Positions 51,795 through 59,496 of a stretch of DNA of 64,000 bases are shown piece by piece. How positions within the stretch are numbered: position 1 is the stretch's first letter; every line of letters begins with the position of its first letter. A program made the translations under genes and the position numbers. The notes under the pieces are model-generated. The model was not told the DNA's origin. It saw only the letters and a program-made list of their open reading frames with translations, and ran no database searches. This DNA comes from JBBTXJ01 sp964636345. GTDB lineage: Bacteria > Patescibacteriota > Patescibacteriia > Magasanikbacterales > JBBTXJ01. The stretch is from NCBI GenBank assembly GCA_964636345.1, contig CAZWRL010000001.1:16707-80706 (forward strand), written 5' to 3'.

Positions 51795-52124
51795 ATGCAC
51801 ATCATTCAAATTTTTCTTATTCTCTTTGTGCTTTTTGCGGTGTATAAGACCGGCGTGCGTTTGCGTAAAAAAGAAATGACCGCGAGCCAGTTTATTTTTT
51901 GGTGCGTTGTGTGGGCCGCGATTGCGGCGGCCGCGTTATTTCCGGAGTGGACTACGGTGGTGGCAAATCGTTTTGGTGTGGGCCGCGGCACAGACTTTTT
52001 ATTGTATCTTTCCGTGGCGCTTCTTTTATATACGTCATTTAAATTGACCGTCCGCGTACAGAAGTTAGATCGTGATCTTACGAAAGTGGTGCGACGCGAT
52101 GCGCTTGATACTACAAAAAAATGA
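51795..52124 (+). CDS. DUF2304 small membrane protein
   Basis: This protein has 109 residues and three hydrophobic segments (about 2-18, 33-52, 66-85), ending in a charged helix (LDRDLTKVVRRD). Size and layout fit DUF2304 proteins, found beside DPM-like GT2 enzymes. The function is not established; an accessory role for the polyprenyl-sugar enzyme is inferred. It lies between two glycosyltransferase genes with 3-bp and 1-bp gaps. Confidence 0.8.
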   Translation: MHIIQIFLILFVLFAVYKTGVRLRKKEMTASQFIFWCVVWAAIAAAALFPEWTTVVANRFGVGRGTDFLLYLSVALLLYTSFKLTVRVQKLDRDLTKVVRRDALDTTKK

Positions 52125-52125
52125 T

Positions 52126-53337
52126 ATGAAGATCGCGCTCGTGGGCTGTGCGGCAAATCCGCGCGTGGGCGGGATGGGGCGCGCGTTGTATGACCACGCG
52201 GTTGCACTTGCCGTGGCGGGGCATGCGGTGACGGTGTACTCGCTGGATTCTATCCCCCGGATCCCGGTCCGGGACGGCGCTTCGCTTGGCTATGCGGACT
52301 CGCTCCAGAATGACACATTCACCATTGGCGAATTGCGGCGCCTTTTTTCTTTCGGCAAAGCCGCGTGGGGCGCGCGTTTTGACCCGCCGCTTGATGCGTA
52401 TGATGTGGTGCATCTGCATTTGCCGTTTTTTGGCGTGGCGGAAAAAGTGATGAGATCCTTCGACTCGGGCTCGCGGCGAGCCCTCGCTCAGGATGACAAA
52501 AAGAGGCTTTTTGTCACCTATCACATGGACGCCATTGGCACCGGATTAAAACGCATCTATTTCAATTGGTGGTATCGTCGTCGGTTTAAAAAAGTGCTCG
52601 CGGCGTGCGATGCGATTGCGGTGACATCGCGCGCGTACGCGCGCGAGAGTCAATTGGCGCGCGCGGAAATTGATATTGAAAAATGCGAGGAGATTTTGCT
52701 TCGGGTTGATACGAATGTTTTTGGTTCGACTGTAGCGCAGGGGCATGCCCGGCCGACGAGTGTCTCCGAAGCGGGCGTGCCCCGAGCCGTTTCGTATCTC
52801 CTCTTCGTCGGCGCTCTGGATCGCGCGCATTATTTTAAGGGGTTATCAGTGTTATTTCGCGCAATCACAGAGGTGCCTGATGCGCGGCTTGTGGTAGTCG
52901 GTTCAGGAGAATTGTCACCTCATTATAAAAAACAAGCAGAGGAGCTCGGCATCGCGGATCGTGTGACATTCACCGGCGGCGTGACCGATGAAGAACTAGC
53001 GCGGTGGTACACGGGCGCGCGGGCGCTTATCCTTCCGTCAACGGATCGTTCGGAGGCATTCGGCATCGTGCTCATTGAAGCAATGGCATGTGGCACGCCG
53101 GTTATTGCGTCAGATTTACCGGGTGTGCGCGCGGTGGTGGAGCGCGTTGCGCCCGCAGGCACTCTCGTCCCGCCGAATAATATCCAAGAACTTGCGCGCG
53201 CTTTGCAGAACGCGTGGAATACGCCATGGAGTAACGAGGAGAGAACCGCGCTTGCCGCTCGCGCCGCATCCGTCTACGGCCGCGCAACACTCGCAGCTCA
53301 ACTCATCGCGTGGTATCGTGGTATAATAACCGCGTGA
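52126..53337 (+). CDS. GT4 family glycosyltransferase carrying three palindromic insertions
   Basis: This GT-B transferase has 403 residues. VGGMGRALYDHAVALA is the donor-side glycine loop, the hinge is followed by LLFVGALDRAHYFKGL, and E-x7-E is in SEAFGIVLIEAMACGTP. Three palindromic segments are read through in frame: 52246-52315 (DSIPRIP...LQND, near residue 41-63), 52455-52498 (about 110-125) and 52740-52783 (about 205-220, in the linker between the two domains). All lie where loops are expected, so the enzyme may still work. The stop overlaps the DUF4012 gene start (TGATG). Confidence 0.9.
   Translation: MKIALVGCAANPRVGGMGRALYDHAVALAVAGHAVTVYSLDSIPRIPVRDGASLGYADSLQNDTFTIGELRRLFSFGKAAWGARFDPPLDAYDVVHLHLPFFGVAEKVMRSFDSGSRRALAQDDKKRLFVTYHMDAIGTGLKRIYFNWWYRRRFKKVLAACDAIAVTSRAYARESQLARAEIDIEKCEEILLRVDTNVFGSTVAQGHARPTSVSEAGVPRAVSYLLFVGALDRAHYFKGLSVLFRAITEVPDARLVVVGSGELSPHYKKQAEELGIADRVTFTGGVTDEELARWYTGARALILPSTDRSEAFGIVLIEAMACGTPVIASDLPGVRAVVERVAPAGTLVPPNNIQELARALQNAWNTPWSNEERTALAARAASVYGRATLAAQLIAWYRGIITA
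52246..52315 (+). repeat. In-frame palindromic element 5 (in GT4 gene), 70 bp
   Basis: The ends GATTCTATC and CTCCAGAATGACA match elements 1 and 3, with outer stem ATTCT/AGAAT. The longer core contains a CCCGG-T-CCGGG palindrome. It is read in the same frame (DSI...LQND). Confidence 0.75.
52455..52498 (+). repeat. Palindromic element of a second type (in GT4 gene)
   Basis: The ends are ATCCT and AGGAT followed by GACA, with an inner perfect stem GGGCTCG-CGG-CGAGCCC. The ending (CTCAGGATGACA) parallels CTCCAGAATGACA of the first type, suggesting related families. It is read as SFDSGSRRALAQDD. Confidence 0.7.
52740..52783. repeat. Palindromic element of a third type (in GT4 gene)
   Basis: GGGGCATGCCCG pairs with CGGGCGTGCCCC (one G-T pair) around a 20-base loop. 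It sits in the linker between the two GT-B domains. Only one copy was seen in the window. Confidence 0.55.
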
Positions 53338-54752
53338 TGCATGAACGGAAACAACATGTAACGATGGGGGTGGTGGCGACACTCGTCGCCTTTATTTTAA
53401 TTGCGCTTGGCGCGGTATCGTACGCACGCATTGAGCCAATCGAAGCGCTCTCGTGGCTGCCAAAACTTATGCCCTCGTTCGTTAAAAAAACCAAAGAACC
53501 ATCACTCATTCAGCATCTTCTTGGTTTTGACGGCGAACGCACATGGCTCGTGTTATTGTTGAACAACACTGAACTGCGTCCGGGCGGTGGATTTATCGGC
53601 ACCTACGCGCTCGTGCAACTGAAAGACGGCCACCTCACCAATTTATTTGTTGAAGGCGCGGATCTCTTGGACGCTCGCGCGTCAAAACAGGATTCATACC
53701 TGGCGCCGAAACCAATGCAGGATTATCTTAAAGTTAAACAATGGCTGTTTCGCGATTCAAATTGGTCGCCTGATTTTGCGGAGAGTTCGCAGTGGGCGAT
53801 TTGGTTGTATCGGTTGGAAAATGGTCTTTCGGCTGATCGGATTGACGGTGTGATTGGTGTGACCGCGACGGTGCTTGAAGAATTGGTACAATTCACCGGG
53901 CCGATTACGGCTGACGGAGTGACGCTTCGCGTTGGCAGTGCCGTTTCTGATCTTGAATACGAAGTTGAGTATGGGTTTTTGGAACGCAACATTGCGGTAC
54001 GCGATCGCAAGAATGTTATGGAAGATTTAGTACGCGCGCTCGCGCGCCGGCTGGTGGAAATAACACCCACGCACTGGAAAAATATTATTTCTACCATGCA
54101 ACGCTTGGGCAGAGAGAAACACCTCATGATTTATTCGGTTCATCCGGCTATTCAAGCATTGGCGCGCGCGCATGAGTGGACCAGCGAAGTGGAACCATTT
54201 GCCGGTGATGGATTTATGGTGATTGACGCCAATTTGGGCGCGCTCAAGACCGATCATGCGATGGCGCGTTCCTATACCTATCGCGTGCGGCCGGAAGGCG
54301 ATGGATATCGTGGAACATTGACCGTTCGGTATGACCACAAAGGCCAACTTGATTGGCGCACGTCGCGGTATCGCAGTTATACGCGCGTGTACGTTCCGGA
54401 CGATGCGGTGGTCACGCGCGTGCGTGGATTTGTTGATCCCGAGAATCCAAAAAATGCGATGCCACCTGATAAAGGCGCGCGTCCCGGCATGCAGGTTTTG
54501 GGAGGATATGTGCGCGTTTCGCCGGGCGAGCATCAGGAGATTGTTGTGGAGATGACGTTGTCACCGCGCGTTTTTGCCGCCATCAAAAAAGGGTTGTATA
54601 CATTTAGTGTTCAAAAGCAGATTGGTCTTGTTGACCCGCAGTTGACAGTGGACTTTGATTTTGGTAAAAAGGGGGAACCCGGTACGGCATCGCCATACCA
54701 GGAAACCCGCGTCTTGAGGGAGGACTACACGCTTACGGTGCCTACCAGGTAG
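53337..54752 (+). CDS. DUF4012 domain membrane-anchored protein
   Basis: This protein has 471 residues, an N-terminal membrane helix (about 8-30) and a large outer domain. The DUF4012 signature is NNTELRPGGGFIGTYALVQL (about 80-99). DUF4012 proteins are frequent in CPR and actinobacterial surface loci; the function is unknown, though the fold has been compared with LCP-type wall-polymer transferases. The start overlaps the GT4 stop. It is the last gene of the polysaccharide run before mreB. Confidence 0.85.
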   Translation: MHERKQHVTMGVVATLVAFILIALGAVSYARIEPIEALSWLPKLMPSFVKKTKEPSLIQHLLGFDGERTWLVLLLNNTELRPGGGFIGTYALVQLKDGHLTNLFVEGADLLDARASKQDSYLAPKPMQDYLKVKQWLFRDSNWSPDFAESSQWAIWLYRLENGLSADRIDGVIGVTATVLEELVQFTGPITADGVTLRVGSAVSDLEYEVEYGFLERNIAVRDRKNVMEDLVRALARRLVEITPTHWKNIISTMQRLGREKHLMIYSVHPAIQALARAHEWTSEVEPFAGDGFMVIDANLGALKTDHAMARSYTYRVRPEGDGYRGTLTVRYDHKGQLDWRTSRYRSYTRVYVPDDAVVTRVRGFVDPENPKNAMPPDKGARPGMQVLGGYVRVSPGEHQEIVVEMTLSPRVFAAIKKGLYTFSVQKQIGLVDPQLTVDFDFGKKGEPGTASPYQETRVLREDYTLTVPTR

Positions 54753-54807
54753 CGCGGCAGCTTGCGAAAGAGGCGCATTCGCCTTTGGTGAATGTAACGT
54801 TAAGCTC

Positions 54808-55821
54808 ATGTCTTTCTTCATAAAAAAGATTGGTATCGACCTCGGCACCACCAATGTGTTGGTGTATGTGCAAAAACGAGGTATTGTGATTAATGAGCCA
54901 TCAGTGGTGGCTATTTCCACCGTGGATAAAAAAGTGCTGGCCGTTGGCAAAGAGGCCAAGGATATGTTGGGTCGCACGCCGGATACGATTGTCGCGGAAC
55001 GCCCACTGAAAGACGGCGTGATCGCCAACTACAAAACCACCGAGGCCATGCTTCGGTATTTTATTAATAAGGCGCTTGGCGGTGTGCGGTTGTTTCGTCC
55101 CGAGGTTATGGTAGCAGTGCCGGGTGGTATTACCTCCGTTGAACGACGCGCGGTGGTTGAAGCCACCATGGCATCCGGCGCGCGCGCGGCCTACATTATG
55201 AAAGAGCCCATTTTGGCCGCGATTGGCGCTGACATTCCCATTGGCAGTCCGTCCGGCAATATGATTATTGATATCGGCGGCGGCACGGCGGAGATGGCGG
55301 TTATTTCACTCGGCGGCATTGTATCGTCGGGTTCGGTGCGGATCGGTGGCAACAAATTTGACACGGCGATTGCCGACTATGCGCGCCGCAAATACGGGCT
55401 TGCGATTGGTGAACGCACCGCGGAAGATGTAAAGATCCAAATTGGAGCCGCGTTATTTTTGGAAAAACCAATGTCTATGGAAGTAAAGGGACGTGATATG
55501 ATGAGTGGTATGCCGCGCACACTTGTTCTGACGTCTGATGATGTTACGGAGGCCATCCAGCATGAACTTGAGGGATTGGTGCAGGCGGTGAAAGATGTGT
55601 TGTACAAAACACCGCCGGAATTATCTGCGGATGTCATGGAAAAAGGTATGATTTTGAGCGGCGGATCAGCGCAGCTTCGTAATTTAGATGAGCTGTTTTC
55701 ACAAGCAACCGGCGTGCCGGCATATGTTGCCGATGAACCGATGCTCTGTGTGGTGAAAGGCACCGGCATCGCGCTTGAGAATTTGGATAGTTACAAGCGA
55801 AGTATTTTAGCGACGAAGTGA
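54808..55821 (+). CDS. mreB: Rod shape-determining protein MreB
   Basis: MreB (337 residues) is a bacterial actin that organises cell-wall synthesis. It shows the phosphate-1 motif IGIDLGTTNVLVYV, connect-1 and phosphate-2 IIDIGGGTAEMAV, and adenosine motif ILSGGSAQLRNLD. Polymerisation regions appear complete. It lies 55 bp after the DUF4012 gene and 1 bp before a GT4 gene, linking shape control to the surface locus. Confidence 0.97.
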   Translation: MSFFIKKIGIDLGTTNVLVYVQKRGIVINEPSVVAISTVDKKVLAVGKEAKDMLGRTPDTIVAERPLKDGVIANYKTTEAMLRYFINKALGGVRLFRPEVMVAVPGGITSVERRAVVEATMASGARAAYIMKEPILAAIGADIPIGSPSGNMIIDIGGGTAEMAVISLGGIVSSGSVRIGGNKFDTAIADYARRKYGLAIGERTAEDVKIQIGAALFLEKPMSMEVKGRDMMSGMPRTLVLTSDDVTEAIQHELEGLVQAVKDVLYKTPPELSADVMEKGMILSGGSAQLRNLDELFSQATGVPAYVADEPMLCVVKGTGIALENLDSYKRSILATK

Positions 55822-55822
55822 T

Positions 55823-56956
55823 ATGATCCTCGGCATTGACGCCTCGCGAGCCAACGTCATGCAAAAGACCGGCGTTGAGTGGTACGCGTGGCGGATTATT
55901 CAAGAATTCAAAAATATTATTCCGGCTGATGTGCGGGTCATCTTGTATAGCCGCGAACCGCTTGAGGGCGCGCTCGCAAAACTCCCGCCGCTCTGGGAAT
56001 CACGCGTCATTAAAACGCCGTTTAATCGTTTGTGGACACACCTTGGCTTGGCGTATGAAATGCTCCATCGTCCGCCGGATGTGCTTTTTATTCCCGCGCA
56101 CGTGTTGCCGTTCATCCATCCGCGCGCCGTCATTGCGCTCCACGATATTGGGTCGGTTCGTCATCCGGAGGCGTATCGCATTTTTGAACGGTGGTATCAT
56201 TGGTGGACCACACGCTACGCGCTTCGTCATGCGTGGCGCATCATTACGCCATCGCGTTTTACGGCTCAAGAAATTCAGGATGTTTTTAGCCGCGGTTTTT
56301 TTGCGAGAAACCATGCACAGATTGAGGTGGTGCATTTAGGATCCGATACTTCATCCGCGATTGCCTCGGAGCACGAAGCGCCACCATCCATTACCATTCC
56401 CGAAGAGCCATATCTTTTGCACATTGGAAGGTTGGATCGCAAAAAAGGCACGCTGGATCTCCTGCGCGCGTTTGAGATTGTCAAAGAGGACTCTGAACAT
56501 GCCGCGCTGAAATTATTGTTGGTGGGGCGTCCGGGTGTTGGGTTCCCGGAGATAGAAATGATGATTGAACATTCACCGTATCGGAGTGATATTCATCATT
56601 TGGGATGGTTGCCGGAACCGGAAAAACAACGGCTGTTACGGGCGGCGCATGTGTTTGTGTTTCCATCGCAGTATGAAGGTTTTGGCATTCCGCTTTTGGA
56701 GGCCGCGGCATGCGGGGTGCCGGTGGTAGCGCGTCGCGCCGGTTCTTTGCCGGAAATTGCCGGCCATGATTTGGTTCACTGGTTTGATGAACCCTACGAA
56801 CTCCCGCTGGTGTTGAAAGATGCGCTCTTGGATAGTGAGTGGCACCAGTATGTGAAGAGTGAGGGGCCCAAACACGCCACGCGATTCTCCTGGCGCGCCG
56901 CCGCTATGCGCACCTGGGATGTGTTGCGTCGCGCGTTGCAAAATGGGCGTGGATAG
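55823..56956 (+). CDS. GT4 family glycosyltransferase
   Basis: This GT-B transferase has 377 residues. The C-terminal domain has YLLHIGRLDRKKGTLDLL and the E-x7-E motif in YEGFGIPLLEAAACGVP. The N-terminus (ILGIDASRAN, TGVEWYAWRII) is typical of mannosyl- or glucosyltransferases acting on polyprenyl-linked intermediates. It starts 1 base after mreB and is the last gene of the locus. Confidence 0.92.
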   Translation: MILGIDASRANVMQKTGVEWYAWRIIQEFKNIIPADVRVILYSREPLEGALAKLPPLWESRVIKTPFNRLWTHLGLAYEMLHRPPDVLFIPAHVLPFIHPRAVIALHDIGSVRHPEAYRIFERWYHWWTTRYALRHAWRIITPSRFTAQEIQDVFSRGFFARNHAQIEVVHLGSDTSSAIASEHEAPPSITIPEEPYLLHIGRLDRKKGTLDLLRAFEIVKEDSEHAALKLLLVGRPGVGFPEIEMMIEHSPYRSDIHHLGWLPEPEKQRLLRAAHVFVFPSQYEGFGIPLLEAAACGVPVVARRAGSLPEIAGHDLVHWFDEPYELPLVLKDALLDSEWHQYVKSEGPKHATRFSWRAAAMRTWDVLRRALQNGRG

Positions 56957-56959
56957 TGG

Positions 56960-56965
56960 TATTAT
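56960..56965 (+). promoter_or_regulatory. -10 box TATTAT before holB
   Basis: TATTAT ends 6 bases before the ATG of holB, compatible with a leaderless transcript that opens the housekeeping cluster. Confidence 0.4.
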
Positions 56966-56971
56966 ATTCCT

Positions 56972-57865
56972 ATGTTTGATGGGATTGTCGGACAAGAGCG
57001 GGTGTGTTCGTTCCTCGCGAAATTGTGCGCGGAGCAATCATTTCGTCACGCCTATTTATTGGTTGGCCCTGCGCATGTGGGAAAAGCGATGATCGCGCGA
57101 CGTTTTGCCGCGGCGCTTCTTCCGCACACGGGCGCGCTGACCGCGCACCCGGATTATTACGAAATAGGCGTACTGGAAGGCGATACCACCATTGCGATTG
57201 AATCCGTGCGCGCGCTGGTTGCGTTCATGGCACAGAAGCCGTTTGTGGCAAAGCGCAAAGTTGCCTATGTGCATCATGCGGAAGCGTTACAGCCACTCGC
57301 GGCGGACGCGTTGTTGAAAACGCTTGAAGAGCCAGCCGGTGATCGGGTGATGGTGCTCACCGCAACGCACCACGAGGCCTTGCCGTCAACCATACGGTCG
57401 CGTTGCCACCTGATTGAATGCGGGTTGGTGTCGGACGATACGATGGCGGCGTTTCTTTCTGCCACCTACCCGGCGGTTGATGAGACAGCGCGTCATGCGC
57501 TGGTGCGCGCGGCTGGCGGGCGGCCGGGCGAGGCCGTGCGTCTGGTGCAGGATCGCGAAGAGTGGACGAAACGTACTGATTTGGAACAGACGGTTGACAC
57601 ACTCATGCGGGAACGGCCGGGCGCGCGCATGCGCTGGTTGCAAAAGGTCTTTGGATCGCTCCGTGATACCGAAGCGAAACGCGCGCAGGCGGAAGAAGTG
57701 ACGGGCGCGCTGGAACGCGCGCTCCATAGACAGTGTCGCGAAGAGGCAGGGCGCGGGATCGCGCACGATGCGCTGAAACACTTGGCCGACACGCGCCATG
57801 CGCTCGCGCATAACGTATCTCCGCAACTCGTCATTGAAAATCTTTTTATTCACATCTATCACTAG
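56972..57865 (+). CDS. holB: DNA polymerase III delta' subunit (clamp loader)
   Basis: This clamp-loader subunit has 297 residues. It shows VGQERVCSFLAKL, a P-loop-like GPAHVGKAMIA, LKTLEEPAGD and the SRC motif in STIRSRCHLIE. It lacks the Cys-rich zinc module between Walker A and B, so the region is shortened. The C-terminal collar domain is present. It starts the housekeeping run; a lipoprotein gene follows 5 bp later. Confidence 0.88.
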   Translation: MFDGIVGQERVCSFLAKLCAEQSFRHAYLLVGPAHVGKAMIARRFAAALLPHTGALTAHPDYYEIGVLEGDTTIAIESVRALVAFMAQKPFVAKRKVAYVHHAEALQPLAADALLKTLEEPAGDRVMVLTATHHEALPSTIRSRCHLIECGLVSDDTMAAFLSATYPAVDETARHALVRAAGGRPGEAVRLVQDREEWTKRTDLEQTVDTLMRERPGARMRWLQKVFGSLRDTEAKRAQAEEVTGALERALHRQCREEAGRGIAHDALKHLADTRHALAHNVSPQLVIENLFIHIYH

Positions 57866-57870
57866 GAGGT

Positions 57871-58935
57871 ATGCGTAATCTTTCAAGCATCAAGCACGTG
57901 GCCATGATAGCAGGCGCGCTGGTGTTACTCGGCGCCGGTTGCGGCACCGCAAAACAAGTGGCGCCGGACGGTGGCGTGTTTAAATCATTTGATGGCGGCG
58001 AGACCTGGCGCCAGTCAAATGCCGTTCCAACCATCGCCGGCGTTCGTTCGTTTTCTACCGCGAACGTGCTCACGCTTGTCGCTGATCCAACGCATGCCGG
58101 CACGTTATACGCGGGCACGGCAACGGATGGACTTTTCGTCAGTTACACCGGCGGATCCGATTGGCGTCGTTTGGGCGATGCGGAAAGTGTAAGAACGATT
58201 GCCATTGATCCAACCGCGCCTTGCACACTGTTTGCCTCGGTCGGGAACCGTGTCATAAAAAGCAATGATTGCGGCCGGGTGTGGTCTTCCGCGTTTGATG
58301 TTGCCAAACCCACGCAAGAGGTGCGCGCGCTTGCGCTCGCGCCGGATAATCATAAGCGGTTATATATTGGTTTAAATGATGGCGTGTTCCTCGTCAGCAA
58401 TGACGCGGGGGTGAGTGGTTCGGTGGTGTATCGTTTCAATGCGCTGATTCGCAAGATTGTACCTGACGCAAAAAATCCGGCGCGCGTGTATGTGGTAACG
58501 GAAGGCAAGGGATTGTGGCGCAGCAATGACGGGGGCAACACCTGGGATGACCTCCGCGAGCCACTGCGCACGTTTGCGGGAAATCAAACCGGGTGGGATC
58601 TTGGCATTGATCCAAAGAACAGTCAGCGGCTTATGTATGCTTCGCCCTATGGATTGCTCCGGAGTGAAAATGGCGGGGATAGTTGGACGCCGATTCCGCT
58701 GATTACCGCCCCGGGCGAGGCGCGCATTTATGCGGTGGCGATAAATCCGGAGGCATCGCAAGAAATTTTTTACAGCGCCGTCGTTGGAGGAAAATCATTG
58801 CTGTACAAAACCGTTGATGGCGGCGCAAACTGGCGGACTAAAAAGTTGCCCACCATGCGCATTCCCACCACTATTCACCTTCGTTCTGACAAACCATTGG
58901 AAGTATTTATTGGCACCTATCTTCAACAAAAATAA
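57871..58935 (+). CDS. Lipoprotein with BNR/Ycf48-like beta-propeller repeats
   Basis: This secreted lipoprotein has 354 residues with a lipobox at LLGAGC (mature Cys24). It has several Asp-box/BNR repeats: FKSFDGGETWRQSN, VSYTGGSDWRRLG, IKSNDCGRVWSS, WRSNDGGNTWDD, RSENGGDSWTPI and YKTVDGGANWRT. These form a sortilin/Ycf48-like propeller of about six or seven blades. The ligand is unknown. An AGGAGG sits only 1 base before the ATG, too close for a normal ribosome site. The gene is inserted between holB and frr. Confidence 0.85.
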   Translation: MRNLSSIKHVAMIAGALVLLGAGCGTAKQVAPDGGVFKSFDGGETWRQSNAVPTIAGVRSFSTANVLTLVADPTHAGTLYAGTATDGLFVSYTGGSDWRRLGDAESVRTIAIDPTAPCTLFASVGNRVIKSNDCGRVWSSAFDVAKPTQEVRALALAPDNHKRLYIGLNDGVFLVSNDAGVSGSVVYRFNALIRKIVPDAKNPARVYVVTEGKGLWRSNDGGNTWDDLREPLRTFAGNQTGWDLGIDPKNSQRLMYASPYGLLRSENGGDSWTPIPLITAPGEARIYAVAINPEASQEIFYSAVVGGKSLLYKTVDGGANWRTKKLPTMRIPTTIHLRSDKPLEVFIGTYLQQK

Positions 58936-58937
58936 TT

Positions 58938-59492
58938 ATGCATCCTTTCCTCGTTGCACAGCGCGCAGAGTTTGAAAAAATTATTGAACATGGCAAGGGG
59001 GAATTGGGGGTATTACGCACCGGCCGCGCCCACAGCTCTATGGTTTCTGATGTGCAGGTTGTTGCGTATGGCGTGACGCAGCCCGTCAAAGCGCTTGCGG
59101 CAATTACGATTCCCGATCCGCGCACCATTACCGTTGAACCGTGGGATAAAAGCATTATCGGCGATATTGAACGCGGCCTGCGTGACGCGGGGTTGGGTTT
59201 GAATCCGGTGAACGATGGCCGAGTTATTCGCATCCCGTTGCCGCAGATGACGGAAGAATCGCGTCGCGATGTGCTCAAGATTTTGGGTCAGAAATTAGAG
59301 CAGTGTCGGATTAGTGTGCGGCAAGTGCGTGATAAAATTCGTGAAGAGGCGCAAGCACAGGAAAAAGAAAAAAAGATCAGCGAGGATGAGCGCTATACCA
59401 TTCAGGAACAATTAGATGACATGGCGAAAGAGTATAATGAACGCATCAAAACGATGGGGGATGAAAAAGAAAAGGAAATTATGACCGTGTAA
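58938..59492 (+). CDS. frr: Ribosome recycling factor
   Basis: RRF (184 residues) splits terminated ribosomes with EF-G. It shows LRTGRAHSSMV, ITIPDPRTITVEPWDKSI, the NDGRVIRIPLPQMTEESRR motif and a long C-terminal helix (VRDKIREEAQAQEKE). It starts 2 bp after the lipoprotein and is followed by glyS 4 bp later. Confidence 0.97.
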   Translation: MHPFLVAQRAEFEKIIEHGKGELGVLRTGRAHSSMVSDVQVVAYGVTQPVKALAAITIPDPRTITVEPWDKSIIGDIERGLRDAGLGLNPVNDGRVIRIPLPQMTEESRRDVLKILGQKLEQCRISVRQVRDKIREEAQAQEKEKKISEDERYTIQEQLDDMAKEYNERIKTMGDEKEKEIMTV

Positions 59493-59496
59493 CGGT

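Noticed and set aside
52740..52783. GC-rich palindrome in the GT4 gene as a terminator
   Set aside because: There is no T tract and it is inside an intact reading frame.
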